NCBI GenBank assembly: GCA_900540685.1
Contig: UQGS01000026.1
Span: 1-27,356 of the forward strand
Direction: 5' to 3'
From: an uncultured Catenibacterium sp.
Lineage (GTDB): Bacteria; Bacillota_I; Bacilli_A; Erysipelotrichales; Coprobacillaceae
DNA length: 27,356 bases
This document shows, one piece after another, positions 15,671 to 23,691 of the stretch (the first letter of the stretch is position 1; each line of letters starts with the position of its first letter). The position numbers and the translations under genes are program-made. The notes under the pieces were generated by a model. The model ran no database searches, was not told the origin of the DNA, and saw only the letters and a list, made by a program, of their open reading frames with translations.

Positions 15671-17569
15671 TTAACGTAACTCATCAAGCCACATAGATAC
15701 ATCTGCATCACTAGGCATACGTAAATCTCCACGAGGAGATAAAGCCACTGAACCAACCTTAGGTCCATCTGGGATACAGCTACGCTTGAACTGCTGAGTA
15801 AAGAAACGTCTATAGAATAGTGTTAACCATTTCTTAATTGTTGCTTCATCATATTTATCACCATATGTATGAACCGCAATACGTAAGAGTTTCTGTGGTT
15901 CATAATGGAATCTAGCATGATGATAAAGGAAGAAGTCATGTAATTCATAAGGTCCTACAATATCTTCTGTCTTCTGAGTGATTTCACCATCTTTTGCGGG
16001 AAGCAATTCAGGTGATACTGGTGTATGAAGAATATCCTGTAATGTGGCTTCTAATACTTCACCTTTATATAAAGTAGATACATAATCTACAAGATATCTT
16101 ACGAGTGTCTTAGGAACAGAAACGTTAACTCCATACATACTCATATGGTCACCATTATAAGTAGACCATCCAAGGGCTACTTCTGATAAGTCTCCAGTAC
16201 CTACGACAATACCACCTGCCTGATTCGCAATATCCATAAGAACCTGTGTTCTTTCACGTGCCTGACAGTTTTCATAAGTGACATCATGGACTTCAGGATC
16301 ATGATTGATATCCTTGAAATGCTGGTTAACAGCATCTTTGATATTCACTGTCATTGAAGTCACTTCTAGTTCTTTCATAAGTGTTAAGGCGTTATTTAAA
16401 GTACGATCTGTTGTTCCAAAACAAGGCATAGTGACCGCAATAATATCTGATACAGGACGTCCTAACATCTTATAAGCCTTATGCATTACAAGTAAGGCAA
16501 GAGTAGAATCAAGCCCGCCAGACATACCAACAACTACTTTCTTGATATGAGCTGCTTCTAATCTCTGCATTAAGCCATGAGTCTGGATGTTAAATACTTC
16601 TTCACAACGTGCTGCACGTTTATCTTTATCACTAGGGACAAATGGATGTGGATCATAGTAACGATCTAGATCTAATTCTTCATCATCTAGCGCAAATGGT
16701 ACTGCATCAAAATAATCTTCACTTTCATAAGTTGTCATTTCAATACGTTCTGTATGAATCTTTTCTAAATCCATATCTGCATAGATGATACCTGTAGAAT
16801 ACTGAGTAGATTCTTTAAGAAGTGTACCATTTTCATAAATAAGGTGATGATTAGAGAATACAACATCAGTTGTTGATTCACCCACACCTGTATTACTATA
16901 AACATAACCACATACAAGTCTTGCACTTGTTGCACTGATTAAGCTTCTTCTATAATCACTCTTACCTGTTAAGTTATTAGATGCTGAAGGGTTCACAATA
17001 AGTGTTGCCCCATTTAAACATGCATCAGTACTAGGTGTATGAGGTGCCCATACATCTTCACATATTTCTACCCCGATCTTTAACCAAGGGTGATTTACAT
17101 CTTCAAAAAGCTGTTCAGTTGTCACATGAATTTCCTGATCACATAAAGTGATATATTCATCTAGATCACGACCACTCTTGAAATGTCTGCCTTCATAGAA
17201 TTCATGATAATTTGGAATATATGTCTTAGGTACAGCACCTAGAATATCTCCTCTATGTAACACAAGAGCACAATTATAAAGATCATTACGGATGACAAGT
17301 GGCATACCAATTACAATCACTGTATCAAGATTTTTTGTTTCATCTAAAATATATTGAAGCTGTGTTTCTGATTCATTCAATACTCTTTTCTGAAAGAAGA
17401 GATCTTCAATTGTATAACCAGTTAAACATAACTCATTTAATACAAGAACCTGTGTATGATTTGCGTTGGCTTCTTTTGATAAACGAATAATCTCCTGCGC
17501 ATTCTTCTTCACATTTGCGATAGAGACTTTAAAAGAACCAGCTGCAACTCTAATAAAACCATCTTTCAT
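15671..17569 (-). CDS. nadE: Glutamine-dependent NAD+ synthetase
   Basis: The enzyme converts nicotinic acid adenine dinucleotide to NAD+ with ATP, using ammonia released from glutamine by its own N-terminal domain. The nitrilase-type amidase domain (about 5-270) keeps its triad: E46 in LNELCLTGY, K115 in VPKTYIPN and C170 in GVEICEDVW. The C-terminal synthetase domain has the PP-loop VGMSGGLDST (SGGLDS at 350-355) and GTGDLSEVALGW. The 632-aa length is standard for the two-domain form. TGGAGGAA (17575-17582) supports the start. It follows asnA on the same strand, separated by a terminator and its own promoter. Confidence 0.96.
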   Translation of the reverse strand: MKDGFIRVAAGSFKVSIANVKKNAQEIIRLSKEANANHTQVLVLNELCLTGYTIEDLFFQKRVLNESETQLQYILDETKNLDTVIVIGMPLVIRNDLYNCALVLHRGDILGAVPKTYIPNYHEFYEGRHFKSGRDLDEYITLCDQEIHVTTEQLFEDVNHPWLKIGVEICEDVWAPHTPSTDACLNGATLIVNPSASNNLTGKSDYRRSLISATSARLVCGYVYSNTGVGESTTDVVFSNHHLIYENGTLLKESTQYSTGIIYADMDLEKIHTERIEMTTYESEDYFDAVPFALDDEELDLDRYYDPHPFVPSDKDKRAARCEEVFNIQTHGLMQRLEAAHIKKVVVGMSGGLDSTLALLVMHKAYKMLGRPVSDIIAVTMPCFGTTDRTLNNALTLMKELEVTSMTVNIKDAVNQHFKDINHDPEVHDVTYENCQARERTQVLMDIANQAGGIVVGTGDLSEVALGWSTYNGDHMSMYGVNVSVPKTLVRYLVDYVSTLYKGEVLEATLQDILHTPVSPELLPAKDGEITQKTEDIVGPYELHDFFLYHHARFHYEPQKLLRIAVHTYGDKYDEATIKKWLTLFYRRFFTQQFKRSCIPDGPKVGSVALSPRGDLRMPSDADVSMWLDELR

Positions 17570-17593
17570 AAATATTCCTCCAATTTCCCTCTC

Positions 17594-17602
17594 ATTATAT
17601 CA
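17594..17602 (-). promoter_or_regulatory. nadE promoter, extended -10
   Basis: TGATATAAT on the minus strand begins at the very end of the asnA terminator T tract. The ribosome site follows after 11 bp. Confidence 0.55.
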
Positions 17603-17627
17603 AAAAAAGTTCACGTGAGTGAACTTT
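17602..17627 (-). terminator. asnA terminator overlapping its stop codon
   Basis: On the minus strand, AAAGTTCAC/GTGAACTTT (loop TCAC) is followed by a run of seven T. Two of the three bases of the asnA stop codon TAA (17628-17626) fall in the stem. Confidence 0.85.
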
Positions 17628-18642
17628 ATAATAAATGTATATCATTTTCTTCGCAGATACGCATTGTATCTTCGTCCCATAATGAAGCCTGTACTTCACC
17701 AATATGGGCTTTCTTTAAGAAGAACATACATAAACGTGACTGACCAATACCGCCACCAATACTTAATGGATAAACATTATTTAAAACATTCTGATGGTAA
17801 GGAAGTTCAGTACGTTCCTCAGCATGTGCTTTCTTTAGCTGTTCCTCTAAGGCTTTCGCATCAACACGTACACCCATAGAAGATAATTCAAAGGCATCAT
17901 CAAGAATAGGATGATAAACTAGAATATCACCATTAAGTGTCCAGTCATCATAGTCAGGGGCACGACCATCATGCTTAATGCCAGACTTAAGGGTATCCCC
18001 AATCTTCATTAAGCAGACAGCTTTCTTAGCCTTAGTGATGGCTCTTTCTCTTTCCTTTGGTGTTAAATCAGGATAAACATCTTCTAATTCTTGTGTTGTA
18101 ATAAAGAAGATCTTTTCTGGTAATAATCCCTTATCTAACTGTGGATAATGACGAATCATTAAGAAATCTAAATCCAATAAAGCTTTATAAATCTTCTTAA
18201 CAGTCTGTTTAAAGAAATCAACTGTACGATCTTCAGGTTTAATCACTAATTCCCAGTCCCACTGGTCTACATACATAGAATGAAGGTTATCAATTGTTTC
18301 ATCTCTTCTAATTGCGTTCATATCTGTATATAGTCCAGTATGTGCTTCAAAGCCATATCTATAAAGCGCATCACGTTTCCATTTTGCGAGTGAATGAATG
18401 ATTTCAATTTCATCATCATTATTCAATTCATAGCTGTTGAAGGCAACTGGTCTTTCAGTTCCATTCAAATCATCATTTAATCCTGTGTTTTTTAATAAGA
18501 ATAATGGTGCAGATACTCGAGTGAGTCTTAATTCTTCTGATAAACGTCTTTCAAAATAGTCTTTAATCATCTTAATCGCAACTTCAGTCTCAATAAGATT
18601 GAGTTGTGAATGATAGTTCTCTGGTACAAATACTTTACTCAT
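17626..18642 (-). CDS. asnA: Aspartate-ammonia ligase (asparagine synthetase A)
   Basis: AsnA makes asparagine from aspartate, ammonia and ATP, and has the class II aminoacyl-tRNA synthetase fold. The family is recognisable from the N-terminal NLIETEVAIKMIKDYF and RVSAPLFL, the block SLAKWKRDALYRYGF, YTDMNAIRRDE and VDQWDWE. The C-terminal class II motif GGGIGQSRLCMFFL is also present. The 338-aa length is typical (about 330). AAAGGAG lies 9-15 nt before the ATG. It is divergent from thrC across a 185-bp gap. Confidence 0.96.
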   Translation of the reverse strand: MSKVFVPENYHSQLNLIETEVAIKMIKDYFERRLSEELRLTRVSAPLFLLKNTGLNDDLNGTERPVAFNSYELNNDDEIEIIHSLAKWKRDALYRYGFEAHTGLYTDMNAIRRDETIDNLHSMYVDQWDWELVIKPEDRTVDFFKQTVKKIYKALLDLDFLMIRHYPQLDKGLLPEKIFFITTQELEDVYPDLTPKERERAITKAKKAVCLMKIGDTLKSGIKHDGRAPDYDDWTLNGDILVYHPILDDAFELSSMGVRVDAKALEEQLKKAHAEERTELPYHQNVLNNVYPLSIGGGIGQSRLCMFFLKKAHIGEVQASLWDEDTMRICEENDIHLL

Positions 18643-18666
18643 AAGTCTTTTACTCCTTTATACATG

Positions 18667-18672
18667 ATTATA
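18667..18672 (-). promoter_or_regulatory. Candidate asnA -10
   Basis: TATAAT on the minus strand lies about 24 bp before the asnA start. No TG extension and no good -35 were seen. The divergent asnA-thrC gap shows no T-box or other leader structure. Confidence 0.4.
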
Positions 18673-18769
18673 TAAGAAAAAAATAAAAAAGAAAGAAAGA
18701 AAACAGTATTTCTACTAATATTTAAAAATATGTAATAATTTAGGGAAATTTAAAAAATAACGAACTTGA

Positions 18770-18798
18770 TTGACTTATTTCCGATTATTTAATACAAT
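18770..18798 (+). promoter_or_regulatory. thrC promoter, sigma-70 type
   Basis: TTGACT (18770-18775), a 17-bp spacer and TACAAT (18793-18798) make the best two-box promoter in the window. The predicted start near 18805 leaves about 23 nt of leader, too short for a threonine attenuator. Confidence 0.7.
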
Positions 18799-18827
18799 GT
18801 TGAAAACACAAGATAAGGAGATGCACA

Positions 18828-20312
18828 ATGGAAAAATTGTTTAAGAGCACAAGAGGCAATCAGACACCTATTGATTTTTATACATCTATTCTTCAGGGAA
18901 TCGCAAGTGATGGGGGATTACTTGTACCTGACTTTGATTTTGAGAAAAAAAACTTAGAAGAACTTCTATCATTAAACTATGTTGATCTAGCAACAGAGAT
19001 TATTGGTACATTTGCACCAAGTGATGCAAAGAACGCATTACATAAAGCATGCACTCAGGCTTATGGTGAAGGTTTATTCTGTGATGAAGTGGTTCCTGTA
19101 AAGAAAGCAGGAAATGTATATGTTGCAGAACTCTATCAGGGTCCTACAGCAGCATTTAAGGATATGGCATTATCTATGCTTCCAAGAATGATGACTCTTT
19201 CTTTAAAGAAGAAGGGTGAAGAACGTGAAGTTATGATTCTTGCCGCAACAAGTGGTGATACTGGTAAAGCAGCATTAGAAGGCTTTAAGGATGTTGAAGG
19301 AACATGTATTAAGGTTTTCTATCCAATTGATGGTGTATCAGCTATTCAGCAGCAGCAGATGGTCACAACAACAGGTAAGAATGTTGAAATCATCGGTATT
19401 AGAGGAAACTTTGATGATGCACAGTCTGCAGTTAAGAAAGCTTTTGGTTCAAAAGAATTAAAAGAACTTTGTGATGAACATCATATTTTCTTATCTTCTG
19501 CCAATTCAATTAATATTGGACGTTTAATTCCACAGATTGTTTATTATTTCTATTCATATTTAACACTTGTAAAGAGAAATGAAATTAAATTAGGAGAAGC
19601 AGTGAACTTCACTGTACCTTCAGGTAACTTTGGTAACTGCTTAGCTGGATGGATTGCAAAGAATATGGGATTACCAGTCAACCAGTTCATTGTTGCTTCT
19701 AATAAGAATAATATCTTAACTGATTTCTTTACAACTGGTACTTATGATGCAAGACGTGAATTCTATAAGACTAATGCACCAGCCATGGATATCTTAGTTT
19801 CTAGTAACTTAGAAAGATTAGTATGGTTCATGGTCAATGGTGATAGTGAAAAAGTGAATAAGTATATGGAAGAACTTAAAGAAACAGGTGTTTATAAAGT
19901 AGATGATGAAACACTTGCAAGAGTTCAGAAAGAATTCAAGGCAGGATGTCTTGGAGAAGAAGATGTACTTAAGGTTGTTCATGACTGCTGGAATGAAAAC
20001 AAGTATTTATTAGATACACATACAGCTGTTGGTTATGGTGTTTATGAAGAATATGTCAAGAACACTGGTGATACAACTAAGACAATCTTACTTTCAACTG
20101 CATCACCTTATAAGTTCCCAGAATCTGTTTATCAGGCATTAACAGGTGAAGAAGTAGATGTTTATACAGCTATTGAAAAATTACATGATTTAACTGGTAT
20201 GGAAATTTCTTACCCATTAAAGGGTATTAAGGATCGTGAAATCCTTCATAAGGGTGTTATTGATAGAGATGCCATTTTAGATACTATTGCAGATAAGATC
20301 AAGGAGTACTAA
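18828..20312 (+). CDS. thrC: Threonine synthase
   Basis: This PLP enzyme converts O-phosphohomoserine to threonine. The 494-aa length and N-terminal STRG...FYTSILQGIASDGGLLVP block match the long ThrC class. The PLP lysine is K111 in GPTAAFKDMAL, and the cofactor/phosphate loop is ATSGDTGKAAL (about 144-154). SANSINIGRLIPQIVYY and the VPSGNFGNCLAGW loop are also typical. AAGGAG at 18815-18820 supports the start. thrB begins 2 bp after its stop. Confidence 0.97.
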   Translation: MEKLFKSTRGNQTPIDFYTSILQGIASDGGLLVPDFDFEKKNLEELLSLNYVDLATEIIGTFAPSDAKNALHKACTQAYGEGLFCDEVVPVKKAGNVYVAELYQGPTAAFKDMALSMLPRMMTLSLKKKGEEREVMILAATSGDTGKAALEGFKDVEGTCIKVFYPIDGVSAIQQQQMVTTTGKNVEIIGIRGNFDDAQSAVKKAFGSKELKELCDEHHIFLSSANSINIGRLIPQIVYYFYSYLTLVKRNEIKLGEAVNFTVPSGNFGNCLAGWIAKNMGLPVNQFIVASNKNNILTDFFTTGTYDARREFYKTNAPAMDILVSSNLERLVWFMVNGDSEKVNKYMEELKETGVYKVDDETLARVQKEFKAGCLGEEDVLKVVHDCWNENKYLLDTHTAVGYGVYEEYVKNTGDTTKTILLSTASPYKFPESVYQALTGEEVDVYTAIEKLHDLTGMEISYPLKGIKDREILHKGVIDRDAILDTIADKIKEY

Positions 20313-20314
20313 TT

Positions 20315-21208
20315 ATGTTTGTAAAGGTAAGAGTTCCTGCGACAAGCGCAAACTTAGGACCTGGATTTGACGTTGCTGGTCTAGCAGTCACTTTATATAA
20401 TACATTCACTTTTGAATTATTAGATGAAGGGTTAGAAATCTTAGGCTGTCCTGAGCAGTTTGCGAATAAAGATAACTTAACTTATCGTGCCTTTGAAGAA
20501 GGTGCACGTTATGTAGGATTAGATTATAAAGGATTACGTATTACCAATGAAGGAGATGTTCCTTATACAAGAGGTTTAGGTTCTTCTTCTACATGTATTG
20601 TAGCTGGTATTGTCGGTGCTTTCGCATTCAAGAATCGTTATGAAGAACGTCAGAACATTCTTGAACTTGCAACTAAGATTGAAGGACATCCAGATAACGT
20701 TGCCCCAGCTATCTTTGGTGGTTTAACTGTTTCTGTTATGGAAGAAAATAAAGTGACTACACTTTCTATCCCTGTTAAACAGGAATATCGTTATGTGGCA
20801 CTTATTCCACCTTTCACATTATCTACAGAAAAAGCACGTTCTGTATTACCACAGACACTAGATCGTGCAGATGCGATTAAGAATGTATCTCATCTTGCAT
20901 TAATGGTTGCATCACTTATTAATGGATATGATGATGGTTTAAAGCTAGGTTTTAAGGACCGTTTCCATCAGCCATATCGTGGACACTTAATTGATAACTT
21001 CTTCCCTATTATGGATGTATTAGAGAAGGATGAAAGAGTATTAGGTGCTTATTTATCAGGCGCAGGGCCTACTATTATGGCTTTAATCCGTGCTGATGAT
21101 ACAATGGGTGTTGTTCGTATTAAAGAAGAATTAGGATCTTTAATTGACGGATGGCAAGTAGAAAAGTTAGAATTAGATGAACGTGGATTTACATGTGACT
21201 TTTTATAA
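20315..21208 (+). CDS. thrB: Homoserine kinase
   Basis: This GHMP-family kinase phosphorylates L-homoserine to O-phosphohomoserine, the substrate of the neighbouring ThrC. Visible motifs are the N-terminal VPATSANLGPGFD, the ATP loop PYTRGLGSSS (87-92 core), GHPDNVAPAIFGG, and the C-terminal GAYLSGAGPTI. The 297-aa length is standard. AAGGAG inside the last thrC codons (about 20301-20306) and the 2-bp gap indicate translational coupling. Homoserine dehydrogenase is not in the window. Confidence 0.96.
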   Translation: MFVKVRVPATSANLGPGFDVAGLAVTLYNTFTFELLDEGLEILGCPEQFANKDNLTYRAFEEGARYVGLDYKGLRITNEGDVPYTRGLGSSSTCIVAGIVGAFAFKNRYEERQNILELATKIEGHPDNVAPAIFGGLTVSVMEENKVTTLSIPVKQEYRYVALIPPFTLSTEKARSVLPQTLDRADAIKNVSHLALMVASLINGYDDGLKLGFKDRFHQPYRGHLIDNFFPIMDVLEKDERVLGAYLSGAGPTIMALIRADDTMGVVRIKEELGSLIDGWQVEKLELDERGFTCDFL

Positions 21209-21235
21209 TACCTGGCAGTTGTCAGGTATTTTTTA
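21207..21235 (+). terminator. Terminator/attenuator between thrB and the PHP phosphatase gene
   Basis: ATACCTG/CAGGTAT is followed by a T run. The next gene's ribosome site (AGGGAGG) starts directly after the T tract, with no promoter in between. Confidence 0.8.
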
Positions 21236-21246
21236 GGGAGGATTAA

Positions 21247-22005
21247 ATGAAGAATTATCATACACATACAACAAGATGTATGCATGCAGTTGGAAGTGAA
21301 GAAGAGTATATCTTAGCGGCCTTGTCTGCTGGTTATACAGAACTAGGATTTTCAGACCATACACCATGGCATTATGATTCAGGATACCATGCTACAATGC
21401 GTATGGATGAATCACAACTTGAAGACTATGTCCATACATTATCAGTACTTAGAGATAAGTATAAAGACAAGATTTCTATTAAGATTGGTTTAGAATGTGA
21501 ATACTTTGAAGATAAGATGGACTGGCTTAAGGAACAGCTTGAAACATATAAACTTGATTATATTATTTTAGGGAATCATTTTGATGGCAGTGATGAAACA
21601 GGCATTTATTATGGCTATCCAGTTTCTTTAGAAGAACTAAAGAGATATGTATCACAGGTGATCAAGGCTATGGATACAGGTTTATTCTCATATGTAGCAC
21701 ATCCTGATGTTGTCTTTTATGATGAAAATAAGCAGGAACATATTGATGAGTTAGAGAAAATCTGTATTCATGCAGCTGAAATTGATATGCCTTTAGAATT
21801 TAATTTATTAGGATATAAGGCAATGCGTCATTATCCGAGTCAGCCATTTATTGATTTATGTAAGAAACATCATAATCGTATTATTATTGGAACAGATGCG
21901 CATGAACCAGGTGCATTAAAAGACTCTAAAACATACAATCGTGCTTATACTTATTTAAAGGAAAGTGGCTTAGAGATTACAGAAGATATTAAGATGTTGA
22001 GATAG
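21247..22005 (+). CDS. hisK: PHP-domain phosphatase, histidinol-phosphatase-like (HisK/HisJ type)
   Basis: The 252-aa protein shows the metal-binding residues of the PHP fold in order: HTHTTRCMH, GFSDHTPW, GLECEYF, LGNHF, YVAHPDVV and IIGTDAHEP. This matches the PHP histidinol-phosphatase family of Firmicutes, which makes histidinol in histidine synthesis. No other his gene is nearby; it sits behind thrC-thrB, so the physiological substrate could be another phosphate ester. AGGGAGG at about 21235-21241 gives the start. A terminator lies between it and thrB. Confidence 0.8.
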   Translation: MKNYHTHTTRCMHAVGSEEEYILAALSAGYTELGFSDHTPWHYDSGYHATMRMDESQLEDYVHTLSVLRDKYKDKISIKIGLECEYFEDKMDWLKEQLETYKLDYIILGNHFDGSDETGIYYGYPVSLEELKRYVSQVIKAMDTGLFSYVAHPDVVFYDENKQEHIDELEKICIHAAEIDMPLEFNLLGYKAMRHYPSQPFIDLCKKHHNRIIIGTDAHEPGALKDSKTYNRAYTYLKESGLEITEDIKMLR

Positions 22006-22029
22006 AAGGCTTGAGTAAAGCCTTTTTTG
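22006..22029 (+). terminator. Terminator of the PHP phosphatase gene
   Basis: AAGGCTT/AAGCCTT with loop GAGTA begins right after the stop codon and ends in six T. The first unit of the repeat array starts at its last bases. Confidence 0.85.
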
Positions 22030-22030
22030 T

Positions 22031-22880
22031 TTTGACAGTTGCGGGTGTTTAAATGTTAAAAAGTATTGAAATATTCATCGTTATTTGAAATATAGGGTTC
22101 TTTGAAAGTGTAGTAATTTATTCTGAAGGCGGATCTTTGAGTTTGATTAGTTCCAGTTAAATAAAATTAGAAAAGCTTTGACAGCTGCAGGTACTCGAAT
22201 TTTAAAAAGTGTTGATATATTCGATGTTATTTGAAATATAGGGCACTTTCAAAATGTGGTAATGTATTCTGATAGCTGTCTTTTGGACTTTTATTAGATC
22301 TGATTAAAATGAAATTAGAAAGGCTTTGACAGCTGCAAGGACTCGGATATTGAAAAGTGTTGATATATTCAACATTATTTGAAATATAAGGCACTTTAAG
22401 AATGTGATAATGTATTCTGGTAGCTGTCTTTTGGACTTCTATTAGATCTGATTAAAATGAAATTAGAAAGGCTTTGACAGTTGCAAGGGCTCGAATATTA
22501 AAAGGTATTGATATATTCATCATTATTTGAAATATAGGGTTCTTTGAAAATGTAGTAATTTACTCTGAAGCCTATCTTTTGACTTTGATTAGATGTACTT
22601 AAGATAAGAACAGAAAACCTTTGACAGTTGTCAGTGTTTAAATATTAAAAAGCATTGATATATTCAACATTATTTGAAATGTAGGATACTTTTAAAAATG
22701 TAGTAATGTATTTTAAGTGCTGTCTTTTGATAATATTAAGATGTATTGAAATCAAAATCAGAGTTGGTTTGACAGTTGTCAGTGCTTAAATATTGAAAAG
22801 CATCGATATATTCAATGTTATTTGAAATATAAGGTACTTTAAAAATGTGGTAATATATTCTTTGAAATGTACTTATTTGA
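22031..22880 (+). repeat. Tandem array of six ~147-bp non-coding repeat units
   Basis: Units begin with TTTGACAG at 22031, 22177, 22325, 22473, 22620 and 22768, giving periods of 146, 148, 148, 147 and 148 bp. Units 2 and 3 differ at about 14 of 148 positions by eye. Across all units the first ~105 bp are best conserved: the TTGACAG edge, TTGATATATTC, TTATTTGAAATATA and GTAATNTATTCTG. The last ~40 bp vary. In units 2 and 3 GACAGCT near the start is matched by AGCTGTC about 100 bp on. Every frame has stops, so the units do not code. They are not CRISPR-like (long, imperfect, no spacers) and resemble no intergenic repeat I can name. This array fills the long gene-free stretch 22006-22928. Confidence 0.9.
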
Positions 22881-22928
22881 TAGAATAGTGATAGATGCTT
22901 AATATAAATAAGGGAAGGAGAAATGAAT

Positions 22929-23165
22929 ATGCTTAGTTGTGAAGAGGCAAAGAAAATAGCTTTAGGGGTACTTGGTGATATGGCAGTACATATCGATGAA
23001 GCATTTGAAACAGAGGATGCTTATATTTTCAATGATTCCAAACATGAGTATGTGGGATGGATTCCTATTGTTATTGGGAAAAGTGATGGGCATCGTATTA
23101 ATTATGGTGAATATATGCTTGGTGATGATCAGACATGGACTTATAAGAAGAAAATAAAATTTTAA
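22929..23165 (+). CDS. Small unknown protein inside the repeat array
   Basis: The product is a 78-aa protein (MLSCEEAKKIALGVLG...) ending in the basic YKKKIKF. An in-frame ATG occurs at 22923, but the strong ribosome site GGAAGGAG (22913-22920) is only 2 nt from it and 8 nt from 22929, so 22929 is preferred. The protein is soluble. The centre, with DAYIFNDSKHEYVGWIPIVIGKSDG, looks like strand-turn-strand and recalls small immunity-type proteins, but I cannot assign a family. It lies between repeat unit 6 and a seventh unit in the same orientation. A good ribosome site and the absence of a better frame support it as real. Confidence 0.6.
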   Translation: MLSCEEAKKIALGVLGDMAVHIDEAFETEDAYIFNDSKHEYVGWIPIVIGKSDGHRINYGEYMLGDDQTWTYKKKIKF

Positions 23166-23169
23166 TCAC

Positions 23170-23270
23170 TTTGACAGTTATAAGTGTGTATATCATGAAA
23201 AGTATTGAGATATACAATATTATTTGATATATTGATGGCTTTAAGAATGTAGTAATGTATTTTGAAAGGG
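23170..23270 (+). repeat. Seventh, diverged repeat unit downstream of the small ORF
   Basis: It starts CTTTGACAGTTA five bases after the ORF stop. It keeps the order of the array unit: GAAAAGTATTGA, ATATTATTTGATATAT, and GTAGTAATGTATTTTG. Orientation is the same as the tandem array. Similarity fades near 23270. Positions 23271-23400 hold only AT-rich sequence with no feature I can name. Confidence 0.75.
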
Positions 23271-23403
23271 TGTTGTTTCACTGCTTGTAAAATATGTTTT
23301 AACTATGAAATAGAATGATATTATTTCTTTTGTAGTGAAAAACCTTTAAAATAGAAGTGCCTAATACAAATCAAAGGCTTAGTAACAGATATGTTATTTG
23401 ATG

Positions 23404-23409
23404 TATAAT
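23404..23409 (+). promoter_or_regulatory. Possible -10 for the 23429-27245 gene set
   Basis: TATAAT lies only 3 bp before the AAAGGTGG ribosome site (23413-23420). A start 7 bp downstream would fall within the ribosome site, so the real promoter may lie further upstream. Confidence 0.25.
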
Positions 23410-23428
23410 AATAAAGGTGGTGATAAGA

Positions 23429-23680
23429 ATGGAACATATTACAGATATAGATAAAACAGCACATCTTGAAGAATGTGTAGAAGCAGTCAGAGAAATCATT
23501 AATCCAGATGATTATGGATTAACTGAAGAAGCACTTTATGCCCTAACAAAAGAAATTATGGATACTTCTCTTACAATGGGAGGAGACTTTCATTTAGATA
23601 ACATTCGTTTCTTTGCAGAACGTTTTATTAAGAGTGGATCTATTGCTCGTTTTAAGATGGCTCATGAGAATGATTTTTAA
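23429..23680 (+). CDS. Small acidic unknown protein, first gene of a four-gene unit
   Basis: The 83-aa protein begins MEHITDIDKTAH. A GTG at 23417 is in frame but overlaps the ribosome site AAAGGTGG (23413-23420), which is correctly spaced for ATG 23429. The protein is helical and acidic (REIINPDDYGLTEEAL), with no membrane segment or cysteine. No family is recognised. Its stop codon overlaps the strong AAGGAGGAA of the next gene, which suggests co-translation. Confidence 0.6.
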   Translation: MEHITDIDKTAHLEECVEAVREIINPDDYGLTEEALYALTKEIMDTSLTMGGDFHLDNIRFFAERFIKSGSIARFKMAHENDF

Positions 23681-23691
23681 GGAGGAATTGT

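Noticed and set aside
15574..15768. 64-aa minus-strand ORF overlapping the nadE 3' end and terminator
   Set aside because: It lies in another frame of the conserved nadE end and runs through the terminator hairpin, with no ribosome site.
18643..18827. T-box or amino-acid attenuator before asnA or thrC
   Set aside because: The gap is short and AT-rich, no specifier/T-box sequence or terminator is seen, and predicted leaders are about 20-25 nt.
22177..22324. Repeat units as decayed coding sequence
   Set aside because: Stops occur in all frames on both strands, and differences between units do not follow codon periodicity.
22031..22880. CRISPR array
   Set aside because: Units are ~147 bp, imperfect and contiguous with no unique spacers, and no cas genes are present.
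22972..23157. Alternative 61-aa ORF in another frame of the small array gene
   Set aside because: It has no ribosome site and is methionine-rich out-of-frame sequence; the 22929 frame has a strong ribosome site.
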